Assembly (NCBI GenBank): GCA_029224965.1
Contig: JAQXVO010000010.1
Span: forward strand, 1-64,000
DNA: 64,000 bases
Reading direction: 5' to 3'
From: Lachnospiraceae bacterium
Lineage (GTDB): Bacteria > Bacillota > Clostridia > Lachnospirales > Lachnospiraceae
Part shown: piece after piece, positions 34,678-44,795 of the stretch
Layout: each line of letters begins with the position of its first letter
Position numbering within the stretch: position 1 is the stretch's first letter
Notes under the pieces: model-generated
What the model was told of the DNA's origin: nothing
Seen by the model: the letters and a program-made list of their open reading frames with translations, nothing else
Database searches by the model: none
Made by a program: the position numbers and the translations under genes

Positions 34678-35006
34678 TCAAGGGAATCACAGTTAAACTT
34701 CACGTGAACGAAAAAACCGGAGAAGACGAGTTTGGAGCTCCGATTTATTCGACAAAAACCGTTGATGTGGAGAATGTTCTCGTCTCTCCAGTATCGTCTG
34801 TAGACAACCTCAACAACACTTCTTTGTATGGGAAGACCGCAACCTATCAGCTGGCAATCCCAAAAGGCGACACACATGTCTGGGAGGACACGACGGTGGA
34901 GTTTTTCAACCAGACCTGGCACACGTTCGGATTTGAGTTCGCGGGAATTGATGAAAATATTCCTGGACCATGGAATGCGAAAGTGCAGGTAGAACGGCAT
35001 GGCTGA
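34674..35006 (+). CDS. Head closure / minor capsid protein
   Basis: Gene order; ITVKLHVNEKTGEDEFGAPIYS...VENVLVSP. Confidence 0.65.
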   Translation: MIKGITVKLHVNEKTGEDEFGAPIYSTKTVDVENVLVSPVSSVDNLNNTSLYGKTATYQLAIPKGDTHVWEDTTVEFFNQTWHTFGFEFAGIDENIPGPWNAKVQVERHG

Positions 35007-35241
35007 TAAATTAAATGTGAAAATCGAGCTCAATGGAGCCGGAATTCGGGAGCTGTTGAAGTCTGAAGAGATCGTGTCAGAACTTGAAAGCGTGGCAAAC
35101 GGAATTGCAGAGGAAGCTGGAAACTGTGAGGTCGAAACCGGACACAACTATCCGGAACGAGCTCGAGTCAGCATTCGACAGAATTCCACATCAAGGGACA
35201 TGGAAGAGAACACTCTACTAAAGGCGGTGCATTTCCAATGA
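34999..35241 (+). CDS. Minor capsid / HK97 gp10-like protein
   Basis: Gene order; short basic/acidic helical ORF. Confidence 0.55.
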   Translation: MADKLNVKIELNGAGIRELLKSEEIVSELESVANGIAEEAGNCEVETGHNYPERARVSIRQNSTSRDMEENTLLKAVHFQ

Positions 35242-35582
35242 TTGTTGAAAAAAAAATTCAAGATTTCTTAAAGGCCAGGATCTCCGTCCCGATTTACATG
35301 GAAAAACCACCGAATCCGCCAAAGAGCTACGTCATCATTGAGCGGGTCGGTGGGGCGGAATCCAATTGGATTTCCCAGGGCACATTCGCCATTAAGTCCA
35401 TCGGGCCGACGCTCTACAAAGCAGCGACTCTGGACCACGATGTCGTGACAGCCATGCATGATCTTACTACGATCGATAACATCTCCGGATGCGTTCTGAA
35501 TGCAGACACAAATTTTACCGACATCACAACAAAAGAATATCGATACCAATCAACCTATCTCATTAATTACATGGAGGATTAA
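35238..35582 (+). CDS. Tail completion/terminator-type protein
   Basis: Gene order; FLKARISVPIYMEKPPNPPKSYVIIERVGG. Confidence 0.65.
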   Translation: MIVEKKIQDFLKARISVPIYMEKPPNPPKSYVIIERVGGAESNWISQGTFAIKSIGPTLYKAATLDHDVVTAMHDLTTIDNISGCVLNADTNFTDITTKEYRYQSTYLINYMED

Positions 35583-35584
35583 AC

Positions 35585-36148
35585 ATGGGTAATACAGTTT
35601 CAAATGTAACGACCGGAAAACCTAAAACCGGCGGTGCAGTCTTTTGGGCTCCTCTTGGGACCACCATTCCGACCGACACCACAACTGCACTGGACAAAGC
35701 GTTCGTGTGCATGGGTTATTGTTCCGATGATGGCGTTTCGAACAGCGCGGCGCCGGATACCGATGAAGTTAAGGCCTGGGGCGGAGATACGGTTCTTCGA
35801 ACAAATAAGGGCAGAAAAGACAGCTTTAAATTCACAATGCTTGAGGCAAAGAATCCGGACGTTTTGAAGCGTGTTTATAACTCGACTAATGTTACCGGCG
35901 ACCTGAAGGCCGGGCTTACTGTCAAGGTTAACTCGGAAGATCCCGAGGAAGGTATCTGGGTAATTGATGAGATCCTCCGTGGAAACACAGCAAAGAGAAC
36001 GGTTATTCCGGATGGGCAGGTCACCGACCTTGGAGACGTAGAGTCAAAAGATGGTGACCCGATTGGCTACGAGGTAACGGTTGCTGCATCTCCGGATGCT
36101 TCTGGAAACACGCACTATGAGTACCTGAAGGACCCGAGCACAACCTGA
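35585..36148 (+). CDS. Major tail protein
   Basis: Gene order; AFVCMGYCSDDGVSNSAAPDTDEVKAWGGDTVL. Confidence 0.8.
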   Translation: MGNTVSNVTTGKPKTGGAVFWAPLGTTIPTDTTTALDKAFVCMGYCSDDGVSNSAAPDTDEVKAWGGDTVLRTNKGRKDSFKFTMLEAKNPDVLKRVYNSTNVTGDLKAGLTVKVNSEDPEEGIWVIDEILRGNTAKRTVIPDGQVTDLGDVESKDGDPIGYEVTVAASPDASGNTHYEYLKDPSTT

Positions 36149-36159
36149 TGGAGGACTAA

Positions 36160-36432
36160 ATGATTAAAGGGAAAACAACTAGCGGCTTTGAGTTTGAAGT
36201 GGATGAGCGCATGTTAAAAGACATGCGTTTTGTCCGTGTCTTCCGTGCTTGGCAGAAAAACAACTTTGCCGAAGCTGATGTACTTGACTACATCTTAGGC
36301 GAAGCTGGCGCACGGAAGCTTGAGGATCATCTGGCGGACAAGGATGGCTTCGTTGACTGTGACAAAGTTGCAGGCGAAATCGGAGAAATCCTTGATATTG
36401 TCTCGGAGAAAGATTCAAAAGTAAAAAACTAA
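36160..36432 (+). CDS. Tail assembly chaperone, upstream (G-like) frame
   Basis: Position between major tail protein and tape measure; ends at A AAA AAC T AA. Confidence 0.75.
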   Translation: MIKGKTTSGFEFEVDERMLKDMRFVRVFRAWQKNNFAEADVLDYILGEAGARKLEDHLADKDGFVDCDKVAGEIGEILDIVSEKDSKVKN

Positions 36433-36797
36433 TGTGCCTGCTGTGCTACCTGGAAAACGAGGATAAGCTCGTCGCAGACTTCGCGGAATTCTACCATTGT
36501 TTTGATTGGAAGAGTATCCCACTGGAAACAGCAGCAGTACTGGCATCGGAACTCCGGCCGGATTCCAGGTCTTACATGGCAGCACATGGGGTCTGCGTCA
36601 GTACAACCGACGCTCTGCTTGCAAAAATCTTTGACGAGCTTCAGTTCCTTGTTTATCAGCACGCAGGTAGGGGAGCACAGAAACCAACATTGATATCCAA
36701 CGATCTAATTCTTGGGAAACAAGAAAAGAAACATAAAGCAAAGTCTTTCGATAATTCCAACGATTTCGAGGCGGCTTGGAGGAACTTGAATGGCTGA
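36432..36797 (+). CDS. Tail assembly chaperone, downstream (T-like) frame, probably expressed by -1 frameshift
   Basis: Lies in the -1 frame relative to 36160-36432, directly after the slippery heptamer. Confidence 0.75.
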   Translation: MCLLCYLENEDKLVADFAEFYHCFDWKSIPLETAAVLASELRPDSRSYMAAHGVCVSTTDALLAKIFDELQFLVYQHAGRGAQKPTLISNDLILGKQEKKHKAKSFDNSNDFEAAWRNLNG

Positions 36798-39369
36798 TCA
36801 AAAAGGAACCGTTGCAACCGCCTATGTGCAGTTGATTCCATCAGCAGACGGCGCACAACAGAACATTGAAAACGCCCTAGTTCCGGGCGCAGAACAGGCA
36901 GGCATGCATGCCGGCAAAAAAAGCGGAGAGTCTGCCACCAAGTCTTTCGGTGCAAGCATTCAAAGTGCCGGCGGGAAACTGTCCAAGATTGGCGGCAAGC
37001 TTTCAACAGCAATAACCGCTCCGATCGTAGGAGCGGGGACTGCAGCAATCGCGTCCTGGCATGAGATCGATGAGGCGGTGGACACCGTCACCCAGAAGAC
37101 CGGTGCAAGCGGCGCGGCCCTCACTGACATGCAGAACCGGGCAAAAGAGATCGCTAAGACCATTCCCGTTAGCTTCCAGAATGCTGGAGATGCTATTGGC
37201 GAAGTCAACACCCGTTTTGGTCTGACCGGTGACACCCTGCAGGGGCTTTCACAGCAGTTTGTTGAATTTGCAAAACTGAACAACGCCGACGTGTCGAGCT
37301 CGGTTGATAACGTGCAGACCGCAATGGATGCCTTTGGTGTTTCGGTTAATGACGCCGGTGCCGTTCTCGATTTGTTTAATTCCGTCGGCCAGTCTTCCGG
37401 AATCTCGATGGACGCTCTGGAGTCAGAGCTGACATCGAACGCGACAGCATTCCAGAGCTTAGGGATGGACATTGACGACTCAGCACAGCTCCTCGGTAAG
37501 CTGGAGAAATCTGGTGTTGACGCATCGACTGTCATGACGGGCTTAAGCCGTGTCCAGATGAACGCGGCAAAGGACGGAAAGTCCATGTCGGATGAATTGC
37601 AGGCAGCATTGAGCAGTCAGACGTCTGCAATTGACATTTTCGGCGCTCGTTCTGGGGCGAAACTGTACGAAGCCTTTCACAACGGGACCCTTTCCGTGGA
37701 TGATTTCACAGGAAAGGCCGGAGGACTGGACGAAACGCTCGGAAACGTCTCGACAACTTTCAACAACACCCTGGACCCGGCGGATAAGTTCACCGTAAAC
37801 ATGAACAAGTTAAAAGATGCCGCCGGCGGACTGGTTGACTCTGCCGCGCCGATGATCACGGATGTAATGGGCAAGATGTCCGACACAATTGACAAGGCCT
37901 CACAAGCATGGAATTCCTTGGACTCCGGCCAACAGCAGACGATTATCAAGCTTGCAGGCGTTGCGGCAGCTGTCGGACCAGTACTGGCAATTGGCGGAAA
38001 AGCCATTTCAGGCTTCGGAAAACTGGTAGGCGGAATTACGAAAGCGGGCGGAGCAATCGGCGGCATCATCGGGAAAATAACCGGTTTAGGTGGCGCAGCA
38101 TCCGTGGCATCCGCACCAGTACAGGCGGCAGGAACAGCAACCGGGGCATTATCTCAAAATGCTCTTGGATTGGTGGCTGCAGGTGCCGGAATCCTTTTGG
38201 CATCCGCTGGATTGTTTCTTCTTGCACAGGCAGCGGTCCAGATCGGACAGGCCGGGGCCCCCGCGGCAATTGCCATGGCTTCGATGGTTGGCGTTATGGC
38301 ACTGATGGCAGTCGGTGCTGCGGCACTTGCACCAGCATTGACAGCTGGAGCGGTCGGACTTGTTGCCTTTGGTGCTGGTGTGGCGCTGGTCGGCGTCGGA
38401 TCTCTGGCGGCAGCGGCAGGCATATCCATGCTTGCGGTACATCTTCCGACGATCGCGGCTTACGGAGTGACATCCTCAGTTGCAATTCTGCAGCTGTCCG
38501 GGTCGCTCGTTGCATTCTCTGGCTCCTCGATCGCCGCTGGCGCATGCGCACTCACGCTGGGGGCTGGTTTAATTGTAGCCGGTGCCGGCGCAACGGTATC
38601 CGGAGTTGGAATGGTTATCCTTGGAGCGTCGCTAGCCCTGGTGAAGACTGAGATGTCAAGCATCGCGAAGAATGCAAGTCAAGCAAGCTCAAGCCTGGCC
38701 AAGATGCAGTCTTCTGTTAACATTGTAAAAACTGGAGTAAGCGCGCTGAAGTCGAACATTTCTGATCTCGGAAGCAAGATTTCCGGCGCGTTTAAACAAG
38801 GAAGCACAAGCTCCGTAGCAAGCGCCAGATCAATGGCTTCCGGAATCAACGCATCCTTCTCAAGCATCAAAGCAGGATCTCATTCAATGGCGTCCGCATT
38901 TAACAGCATTCCTGCTGGAGCGGCAAGAAGCATGGCACAGACACGGGCCATCGTTGCCAGCTCCTTAAGATTCCTGCAGAGCATGGTCGGGAGTGTGCGG
39001 TTCCAGTTCAATGAATCCATGAAGCTTCCACATTTTTCAATGTCCGGTAACTTCAACGCACAGACCAAACAGGTACCGTCTGTATCGGTGAAATGGTACG
39101 CAAAAGGCGGTATCTTAAACCGCCCGATGATCTTCGGCATGCAGGATGGAAACCTGTTAGGCGGAGGAGAAGCGGGACCGGAAGCAGTCCTGCCAATCGA
39201 TAACCTGAAAACCTACATCAAGGATGCAATGGGCGAAGAAAAACAGTCCCGAGAATCCTACACGCAGAACATTTACGTTTCATCTCCAAAGGCGCTAACA
39301 CCTTCCGAGATCGCGCGGCAGACAAGGAATGCCACAAGACAGATGGCTCTTAAGATGACAGGAGCGTGA
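36790..39369 (+). CDS. Tail tape measure protein
   Basis: 859 aa; phage tail tape measure motifs (SWHEIDEAVDTVTQKTGASGAALTDMQNRAKEIAKTIP), hydrophobic central region, followed by Dit. Confidence 0.92.
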   Translation: MADQKGTVATAYVQLIPSADGAQQNIENALVPGAEQAGMHAGKKSGESATKSFGASIQSAGGKLSKIGGKLSTAITAPIVGAGTAAIASWHEIDEAVDTVTQKTGASGAALTDMQNRAKEIAKTIPVSFQNAGDAIGEVNTRFGLTGDTLQGLSQQFVEFAKLNNADVSSSVDNVQTAMDAFGVSVNDAGAVLDLFNSVGQSSGISMDALESELTSNATAFQSLGMDIDDSAQLLGKLEKSGVDASTVMTGLSRVQMNAAKDGKSMSDELQAALSSQTSAIDIFGARSGAKLYEAFHNGTLSVDDFTGKAGGLDETLGNVSTTFNNTLDPADKFTVNMNKLKDAAGGLVDSAAPMITDVMGKMSDTIDKASQAWNSLDSGQQQTIIKLAGVAAAVGPVLAIGGKAISGFGKLVGGITKAGGAIGGIIGKITGLGGAASVASAPVQAAGTATGALSQNALGLVAAGAGILLASAGLFLLAQAAVQIGQAGAPAAIAMASMVGVMALMAVGAAALAPALTAGAVGLVAFGAGVALVGVGSLAAAAGISMLAVHLPTIAAYGVTSSVAILQLSGSLVAFSGSSIAAGACALTLGAGLIVAGAGATVSGVGMVILGASLALVKTEMSSIAKNASQASSSLAKMQSSVNIVKTGVSALKSNISDLGSKISGAFKQGSTSSVASARSMASGINASFSSIKAGSHSMASAFNSIPAGAARSMAQTRAIVASSLRFLQSMVGSVRFQFNESMKLPHFSMSGNFNAQTKQVPSVSVKWYAKGGILNRPMIFGMQDGNLLGGGEAGPEAVLPIDNLKTYIKDAMGEEKQSRESYTQNIYVSSPKALTPSEIARQTRNATRQMALKMTGA

Positions 39370-39370
39370 C

Positions 39371-40267
39371 ATGCGGCGGAATCGAAAAATCATTTGCAAA
39401 CGCGGAAATCTGGAGCTCACATTCGGGGAAGATCCACACTCTCCTTTTTTTTTAACTGATGCGGATGGGCTGTACAGCACCGAGGTAGATGTCAACACAA
39501 CCGACAATGTCTTTGAAGATGGATCCACGTATCAGAGTTCCAGAATCACAGCCAGAAACATAACATTAACAATCCGGGATCGAGGAAAAGATGACCACAT
39601 CTCTGTCCGGAACATGATCATGAGCCTGTTTAGTCCGAAAGCAAAGGGACGTCTCACGATCAAGGAAAACGACGGAGATACCGAGAACGAAAAAGTTATC
39701 GACTATTATGTGGAGAAAATAATCTCAGATGGCCTGAATTCATCTAGAGAATTTACGATTTCTCTGATCTGTCCAGACCCTTATTTCTATGATCCGGATG
39801 ACAAGGTCGTCCGAATGGCCAGTTATGCTGGCCTCTTTACTTTTCAGCACAATTTCACAGCTTCTAGAGAAGAGATTGGGGCTAGAATTCAGGCGAAGAG
39901 CAGTTCTATCTCGAACGAAATCGGAGCGGACGCGGTTGGACTGACCATTACATTTTCCGTTCATGGCGCTGTTACAAATCCATCCGTGACCAGAGTGGAA
40001 AGCCAAGAAACGATTCAGATCGGAACAAGCAGCAAGCCGCTGTCACTGGTCTACGGCGATCTTCTCACCGTAACGACCGGAAGCGGTAACAAGCACATCT
40101 ATCTGACAAGGTCCGGTGTGCAGTCGGAAATCAATCAGTATCTGTCCTCTGACAGTTCTTTCTTCGAGCTGCACCAGGGGGACAACACGATCGGCTTCAG
40201 CGCGGATTCTGGCTCTGGAAACCTTGACATCACAATTTCTTACAGAATGAGGTACACGCATGCTTGA
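39371..40267 (+). CDS. Distal tail (Dit-like) protein
   Basis: Position after tape measure; tail-component-like sequence. Confidence 0.75.
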   Translation: MRRNRKIICKRGNLELTFGEDPHSPFFLTDADGLYSTEVDVNTTDNVFEDGSTYQSSRITARNITLTIRDRGKDDHISVRNMIMSLFSPKAKGRLTIKENDGDTENEKVIDYYVEKIISDGLNSSREFTISLICPDPYFYDPDDKVVRMASYAGLFTFQHNFTASREEIGARIQAKSSSISNEIGADAVGLTITFSVHGAVTNPSVTRVESQETIQIGTSSKPLSLVYGDLLTVTTGSGNKHIYLTRSGVQSEINQYLSSDSSFFELHQGDNTIGFSADSGSGNLDITISYRMRYTHA

Positions 40268-41315
40268 GGATGTACGTGTTTATTCCAGAGAAATGGAGCT
40301 GATCGGATTTCTTTCAGGAATTACGTCTCTGCAGTGGCACCGCATGTACTACGGCCCGGGAGACTTTGAGCTCCACGCAGCTACAACAGAAGACAACATC
40401 CGCTATCTGCAGCTGGAGAACCTGATCTGGATCCCAGGCAAGCCGGAGGCCGGTGTGGTTGAAAGCATCGACATTAAGTACAGCTCGACAGAGAAGGACC
40501 TGGTCGTCAAAGGCCGGTTCTTATCATCCTACATGGATCGGAGGCTGATCCGCCCAAGCTACACGGCAGACAACTCTAACACAGAGACCGTCATGCGGAC
40601 TCTGTTAAGCAATGTGGTCGCCATCCCGAAGGTCGAACTTGGAAGCACGATCGGGATCACGGACACGGTCTCTTTCAACGCCCAGTACAAAGGATTACTG
40701 GACTACGAACAACGTTTGGCAAAGTCTGCAGCAGTCGGGTTTCGATTCCGACCGGATTTTGAAAACAAGAAAATCACCTTTGAGATCTTCCAGGGTGTGG
40801 ACCGATCTGCCGATCAGACGGACCGGCCACAAGTGATTTTCTCCACGGATTTCGGAAACCTAGAACAAATCGAGTACAGCCGGGACAATTATTCATACAA
40901 AAATGTTTGCTATGTCGGTCAGATCAACGATGGTACGGTCTCGAGTGTGTACACAACCGGAGATGATACTTTGACCGGACTGGATCGCCGGGAAACATGG
41001 CTGGAAGCATCCGATGTGAACAAGGATGATCTGACAACTGCACAGTTTGAATCTTCCATGAAACAGCGTGGAAAGGATGAGCTCCAGAATAATAAATGCA
41101 AGTCTTCCACGCTGGATTCAGATGTGGATCCGAATGGGAATTTCCAGTACTTAAAAGACTACGACCTCGGCGATGTCGTAACTGTCCGGCATTTGGAATG
41201 GGGCATCGAGAGAGCCGAGCGCATTACAGAAATCAATGAAGTGTACGAAAGCGGTGTCTTTAAGATCGAACCGACTTTCGGAACCAGAGCCCGGATTGCT
41301 TTCAAAGCAGACTAG
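40260..41315 (+). CDS. Tail-associated protein (ReqiPepy6 Gp37-like)
   Basis: MELIGFLSGITSLQWHRMYYGPGDFELHAATTEDNIRYLQLENLIWIPGKPEAGVVESI. Confidence 0.8.
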   Translation: MLEDVRVYSREMELIGFLSGITSLQWHRMYYGPGDFELHAATTEDNIRYLQLENLIWIPGKPEAGVVESIDIKYSSTEKDLVVKGRFLSSYMDRRLIRPSYTADNSNTETVMRTLLSNVVAIPKVELGSTIGITDTVSFNAQYKGLLDYEQRLAKSAAVGFRFRPDFENKKITFEIFQGVDRSADQTDRPQVIFSTDFGNLEQIEYSRDNYSYKNVCYVGQINDGTVSSVYTTGDDTLTGLDRRETWLEASDVNKDDLTTAQFESSMKQRGKDELQNNKCKSSTLDSDVDPNGNFQYLKDYDLGDVVTVRHLEWGIERAERITEINEVYESGVFKIEPTFGTRARIAFKAD

Positions 41316-41323
41316 GAGGGACC

Positions 41324-41518
41324 ATGACCATTATAGAAATTAAACCAGAATACGTTTTTTCAACCTTACAGAAGTTGGGCTCTGGAGAAAAGCTCCTTTG
41401 TGCAGATTTTAAGAAGAGTGAACTGACCGATACCTATGGCCTAGTTGCGGGAGAGCTTTCCCGAAGACTCCAGCTCCCGGAATGTAAGTTCTTTAAGGTC
41501 ACAATGACGGAGGCATGA
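41324..41518 (+). CDS. Small hypothetical tail-region protein
   Basis: Intact ORF in tail operon. Confidence 0.55.
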   Translation: MTIIEIKPEYVFSTLQKLGSGEKLLCADFKKSELTDTYGLVAGELSRRLQLPECKFFKVTMTEA

Positions 41519-41519
41519 C

Positions 41520-42722
41520 ATGAGCAATAAGTATGGATTGTTTTGGAATTCCAATAACGGCGATCGGACCTACGATGCCGATTCTTTCGCTGAGTGGCTG
41601 ACTCCGTTCTTTAAGAATGGCGTGTTTGTTTCTTCTTTTCCCATCTCTGCGGACGGCGGGATGACCGTCACGATCGGGAAAGGAACCACCTACATCAACG
41701 GTAAGGTCCGGACGTTTGATGACAGCACGACCCTGACGATCGGCACCGCATCCGGATCTTATCCACGGATTGATAATATTGTAATCGAACGGAATGACAC
41801 TGATCGGCAGATCAGCTTGAAAGTAGTTCAAGGCACTTACTCCGGATCCACAGCGACAGCTACGGCTCCGACGCGGTCCGGCGGAGTCTACCAGCTTGTT
41901 GTTGCCAGAGTACAAGTGCCCGCTGGTGCGACAAAGATCACAGCTGGAAATCTCATAGACTGCAGGGCAGACACCACCCTCTGCGGGTATGTCTCCAATG
42001 CCATTGACAGCCCGGATTTTGATTCCTGGTTTACTTTATGCCAGACAAAATTTGACAAATGGTTTTCAAATCTCAAAACTCAGCTTTCCACAGATGTCGC
42101 AGGAAATCTGCAAAATCAGATTGACGGGACTATGGATCGAGTGTTCCCGGTCGGATCCATCTACATGAGTATCAACTCGACCTCTCCGGCGACCTTATTT
42201 GGTGGGACATGGGAACAATTGAAGAGTGGATTTCTGTTGTCCGCTGGGTTTCAGTATGAGAAATGGGTCTACGCATGTGCTGACAATGAGACTTTTACAG
42301 TCGGGTATAATGACGCTGCTACCGTGTTAGCCAGATTTGGAACCGGTGACAAATTCGTTTATAAATGGCTGGCATCCGGAAGTTACACAGCAAACTCGGC
42401 CACTTTTGGATCGGATCCGGATTTCGGCAAAAAGAAACATGTTGATATCTTTAAAACCATCACTGTCGAATCTGGGCAGACTGGCGGTGAATCCAATGTT
42501 GTATTAAATACTGCAGAAATGCCAGTGCACCGTCACGATCAGTATGTTTCTGCAAATGTAGTATCCGGACCGGCTGAGAGATTAGATTGGAACGCGGATG
42601 CAGGTGCAGGTGGAGCCGCGGCATTTTGGCAGGGAATCCAGACTGGCTCTGCTGGTGGCGGATACTCGCACAGCAACATGCCACCTTACGTTGGTGTTTA
42701 CATGTGGTCCCGGACAGCCTGA
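41520..42722 (+). CDS. Baseplate/receptor-binding tail protein
   Basis: FPVGSIYMSINSTSPATLFGGTWEQLKSGFLLSAG...MPPYVGVYMWSRTA fibre-tip signature. Confidence 0.75.
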   Translation: MSNKYGLFWNSNNGDRTYDADSFAEWLTPFFKNGVFVSSFPISADGGMTVTIGKGTTYINGKVRTFDDSTTLTIGTASGSYPRIDNIVIERNDTDRQISLKVVQGTYSGSTATATAPTRSGGVYQLVVARVQVPAGATKITAGNLIDCRADTTLCGYVSNAIDSPDFDSWFTLCQTKFDKWFSNLKTQLSTDVAGNLQNQIDGTMDRVFPVGSIYMSINSTSPATLFGGTWEQLKSGFLLSAGFQYEKWVYACADNETFTVGYNDAATVLARFGTGDKFVYKWLASGSYTANSATFGSDPDFGKKKHVDIFKTITVESGQTGGESNVVLNTAEMPVHRHDQYVSANVVSGPAERLDWNADAGAGGAAAFWQGIQTGSAGGGYSHSNMPPYVGVYMWSRTA

Positions 42723-42734
42723 AGGAGATAAAAT

Positions 42735-43781
42735 ATGGCGCAGATAATAAAAACAAATCTTAACATTAATCCGGGCGGGACTCACAAAGTGATCCACTTA
42801 TCTCAGTATGACAAGACATCCCGAACCATGGTCTTTACTCTGACAGATTTCTCCGATAATTTCACCCCGGAATCCGGAGCAATCGCAACGGTCCGGGGAA
42901 CGAAGCCCGATCACACCGGCTTTGAATACCAGGCGACCCTTTCCGGATCGACTGTGACGGTCCCGGTCGAAGATCAGATGACAGCAGTCCCCGGAACAAC
43001 ACCGTGCGAGATCCGGATCACCGGATCCGATGGATCCATCTTAGGCACAGCCCGATTTGCCCTGGAAGTGGAGCCCTCAGCGTTGTCATCTGACACAGTG
43101 ATATCAGAGACCAAGCTTCCCTTGATCGAGAAAGCCGGTCAGAATGTCCAGGAAATCGAATCTCTGTTAGCTCAGACAAAGACATCGGAGAGTAATGCAA
43201 AGTCCAGCCAGACAGAAGCGGCAAACAGCGCGACCGCTGCAAAGGAATCAGAGACCAGCGCGGCCGCCTCTGCCACATCAGCGGAGAAATCAGCATCGAG
43301 TGCGAAAACCTACGCGGAAAATGCCAAGTCTCTGGCCGTAATTCACATCGGAAAAGTAACTTCCGGTGATACTCCGTCAGTAACCAATGTCGGTACCGAC
43401 ACCGAGACGATTTTTGATTTTGTAATTCCGAAAGGTGAGAAGGGCGATACCGGAGCCACCGGACCACAGGGTGAGAAGGGTGATACCGGTGCGACCGGAC
43501 CAAGGGGTGAGAAGGGCGATACCGGTGCTACGGGAGCCACAGGAGCAACAGGTGCAGATGGTGTTTCTCCGACCGTGGCAGTTACGGAAACCCGTACAGG
43601 ACATACGGTAACAATCACAGATAAAGGCGGAGCGCATTCCTTTGACGTTGCCAACGGCGCGACCGGAGCAACCGGAGCCGATGGCAAGACACCGGTCCGT
43701 GGAACGGATTATTGGACGGCAGAGGATATATCTGCCATCGAAGCCTACTGCCAAAATGCGATTTTGAATGGAGAGTGGTGA
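42735..43781 (+). CDS. BppU-like baseplate upper protein with collagen-like repeats
   Basis: N-terminal BppU-like region; [40 protein letters not shown]. Confidence 0.8.
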   Translation: MAQIIKTNLNINPGGTHKVIHLSQYDKTSRTMVFTLTDFSDNFTPESGAIATVRGTKPDHTGFEYQATLSGSTVTVPVEDQMTAVPGTTPCEIRITGSDGSILGTARFALEVEPSALSSDTVISETKLPLIEKAGQNVQEIESLLAQTKTSESNAKSSQTEAANSATAAKESETSAAASATSAEKSASSAKTYAENAKSLAVIHIGKVTSGDTPSVTNVGTDTETIFDFVIPKGEKGDTGATGPQGEKGDTGATGPRGEKGDTGATGATGATGADGVSPTVAVTETRTGHTVTITDKGGAHSFDVANGATGATGADGKTPVRGTDYWTAEDISAIEAYCQNAILNGEW

Positions 43782-43794
43782 GGATATGGCTGAC

Positions 43795-44562
43795 ACAATT
43801 CAAAGCGTGATGACCGGCATCGCCGATGCGATCCGAAAAAAAACAGGCAGTACCGACAAATTGAAATCTACAGAGATGGCGAGCGCAATCAGCGGGATAA
43901 TTGATACAGATTTGGTAAAGAGTGTGTGGGACAGGACAGCAAGCGGTGAGCTTGTAGTCCCGGCAGAGATCACATCTCTTGGATCATACTCTTTTTCCTA
44001 TCTGTCGAAAGTTACGAAAATTACTTTATCCGGCGTGCAAAATTTTACTGGAGAAAATGTTTTTACAGGTTGCACGGCTTTAACAGAAATTGATGCGCCG
44101 GAATTCCTTTTCAGTCAAAATGTATGGCATGCATTCTACAATCTTCAAAATCTCGTCACCGTAAATCTGCCGAAAGCAATAACCTTAAAGCCAATCTGCT
44201 TTGGTGGATGTAAATCTTTAAAAAATGTCAGTGTTCCGAAAATAACATCGATAAACGGGAATGTTTTTGAAGGTTGCACTTCTCTTGAAAAGCTCGACTT
44301 TTCGGATGTTTTTGCTCATATATATTACACCAAAAATTTTGCCGGCTGTACTTCTTTGAAAACCGTTATCCTTCGAAAGTCTGATGCAGTCGTAGGTATT
44401 AATGGCACAGACCACTTTACCAACACCCCAATAGCATCCGGCACCGGATACATCTACGTAGCGGACAACTTAGTTGACACCTACAAGTCCGCAACCAACT
44501 GGTGCACGTTTGCAGCACAGATTAAGGGAATCTCAGAACTTCCAACGGAGGCATCATCATGA
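43795..44562 (+). CDS. BspA-like leucine-rich-repeat tail protein
   Basis: Repeats such as FTGCTALTEIDAPEFLF, FGGCKSLKNVSVPKITSI, FEGCTSLEKLDFSDVF, FAGCTSLKTVILRK. Confidence 0.75.
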   Translation, partial: TIQSVMTGIADAIRKKTGSTDKLKSTEMASAISGIIDTDLVKSVWDRTASGELVVPAEITSLGSYSFSYLSKVTKITLSGVQNFTGENVFTGCTALTEIDAPEFLFSQNVWHAFYNLQNLVTVNLPKAITLKPICFGGCKSLKNVSVPKITSINGNVFEGCTSLEKLDFSDVFAHIYYTKNFAGCTSLKTVILRKSDAVVGINGTDHFTNTPIASGTGYIYVADNLVDTYKSATNWCTFAAQIKGISELPTEASS

Positions 44563-44795
44563 TAAAAACCGAAGCAGTTACGATTAATGGCAAAAGTTTT
44601 ACACATAATTATTCTGACTCAGGCATGCAGATCATCCAGTCAGGCACCGGCGTCTACTACTCCGAAGCCTACGATCCGGCAGGCAGCGGAAGGACGTACA
44701 CAGAGAGCACGACACCGATTGATTCCGTCAATGGTGAGGACGAAGTCACGGCAGACAACATCGACAGCATAGTGAGCGAGGTGGTGAACAGATGA
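44559..44795 (+). CDS. Hypothetical tail/lysis-region protein
   Basis: ATGA overlaps with both neighbours. Confidence 0.5.
   Translation: MIKTEAVTINGKSFTHNYSDSGMQIIQSGTGVYYSEAYDPAGSGRTYTESTTPIDSVNGEDEVTADNIDSIVSEVVNR

Noticed and set aside
38066-38663. Several overlapping ORFs on both strands within the tape measure gene
   Set aside because: Alternate-frame artefacts of a GC-rich Ala/Gly-rich segment; compositions biased and no RBS
43343-43803. Minus-strand ORFs opposite the collagen-like repeats ([14 protein letters not shown]...)
   Set aside because: Mirror translations of the repeat array, not independent genes
41520-44562. Diversity-generating retroelement or invertible tail-fibre region
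   Set aside because: No reverse transcriptase, no template/variable repeat pair and no obvious inverted repeats seen by eye
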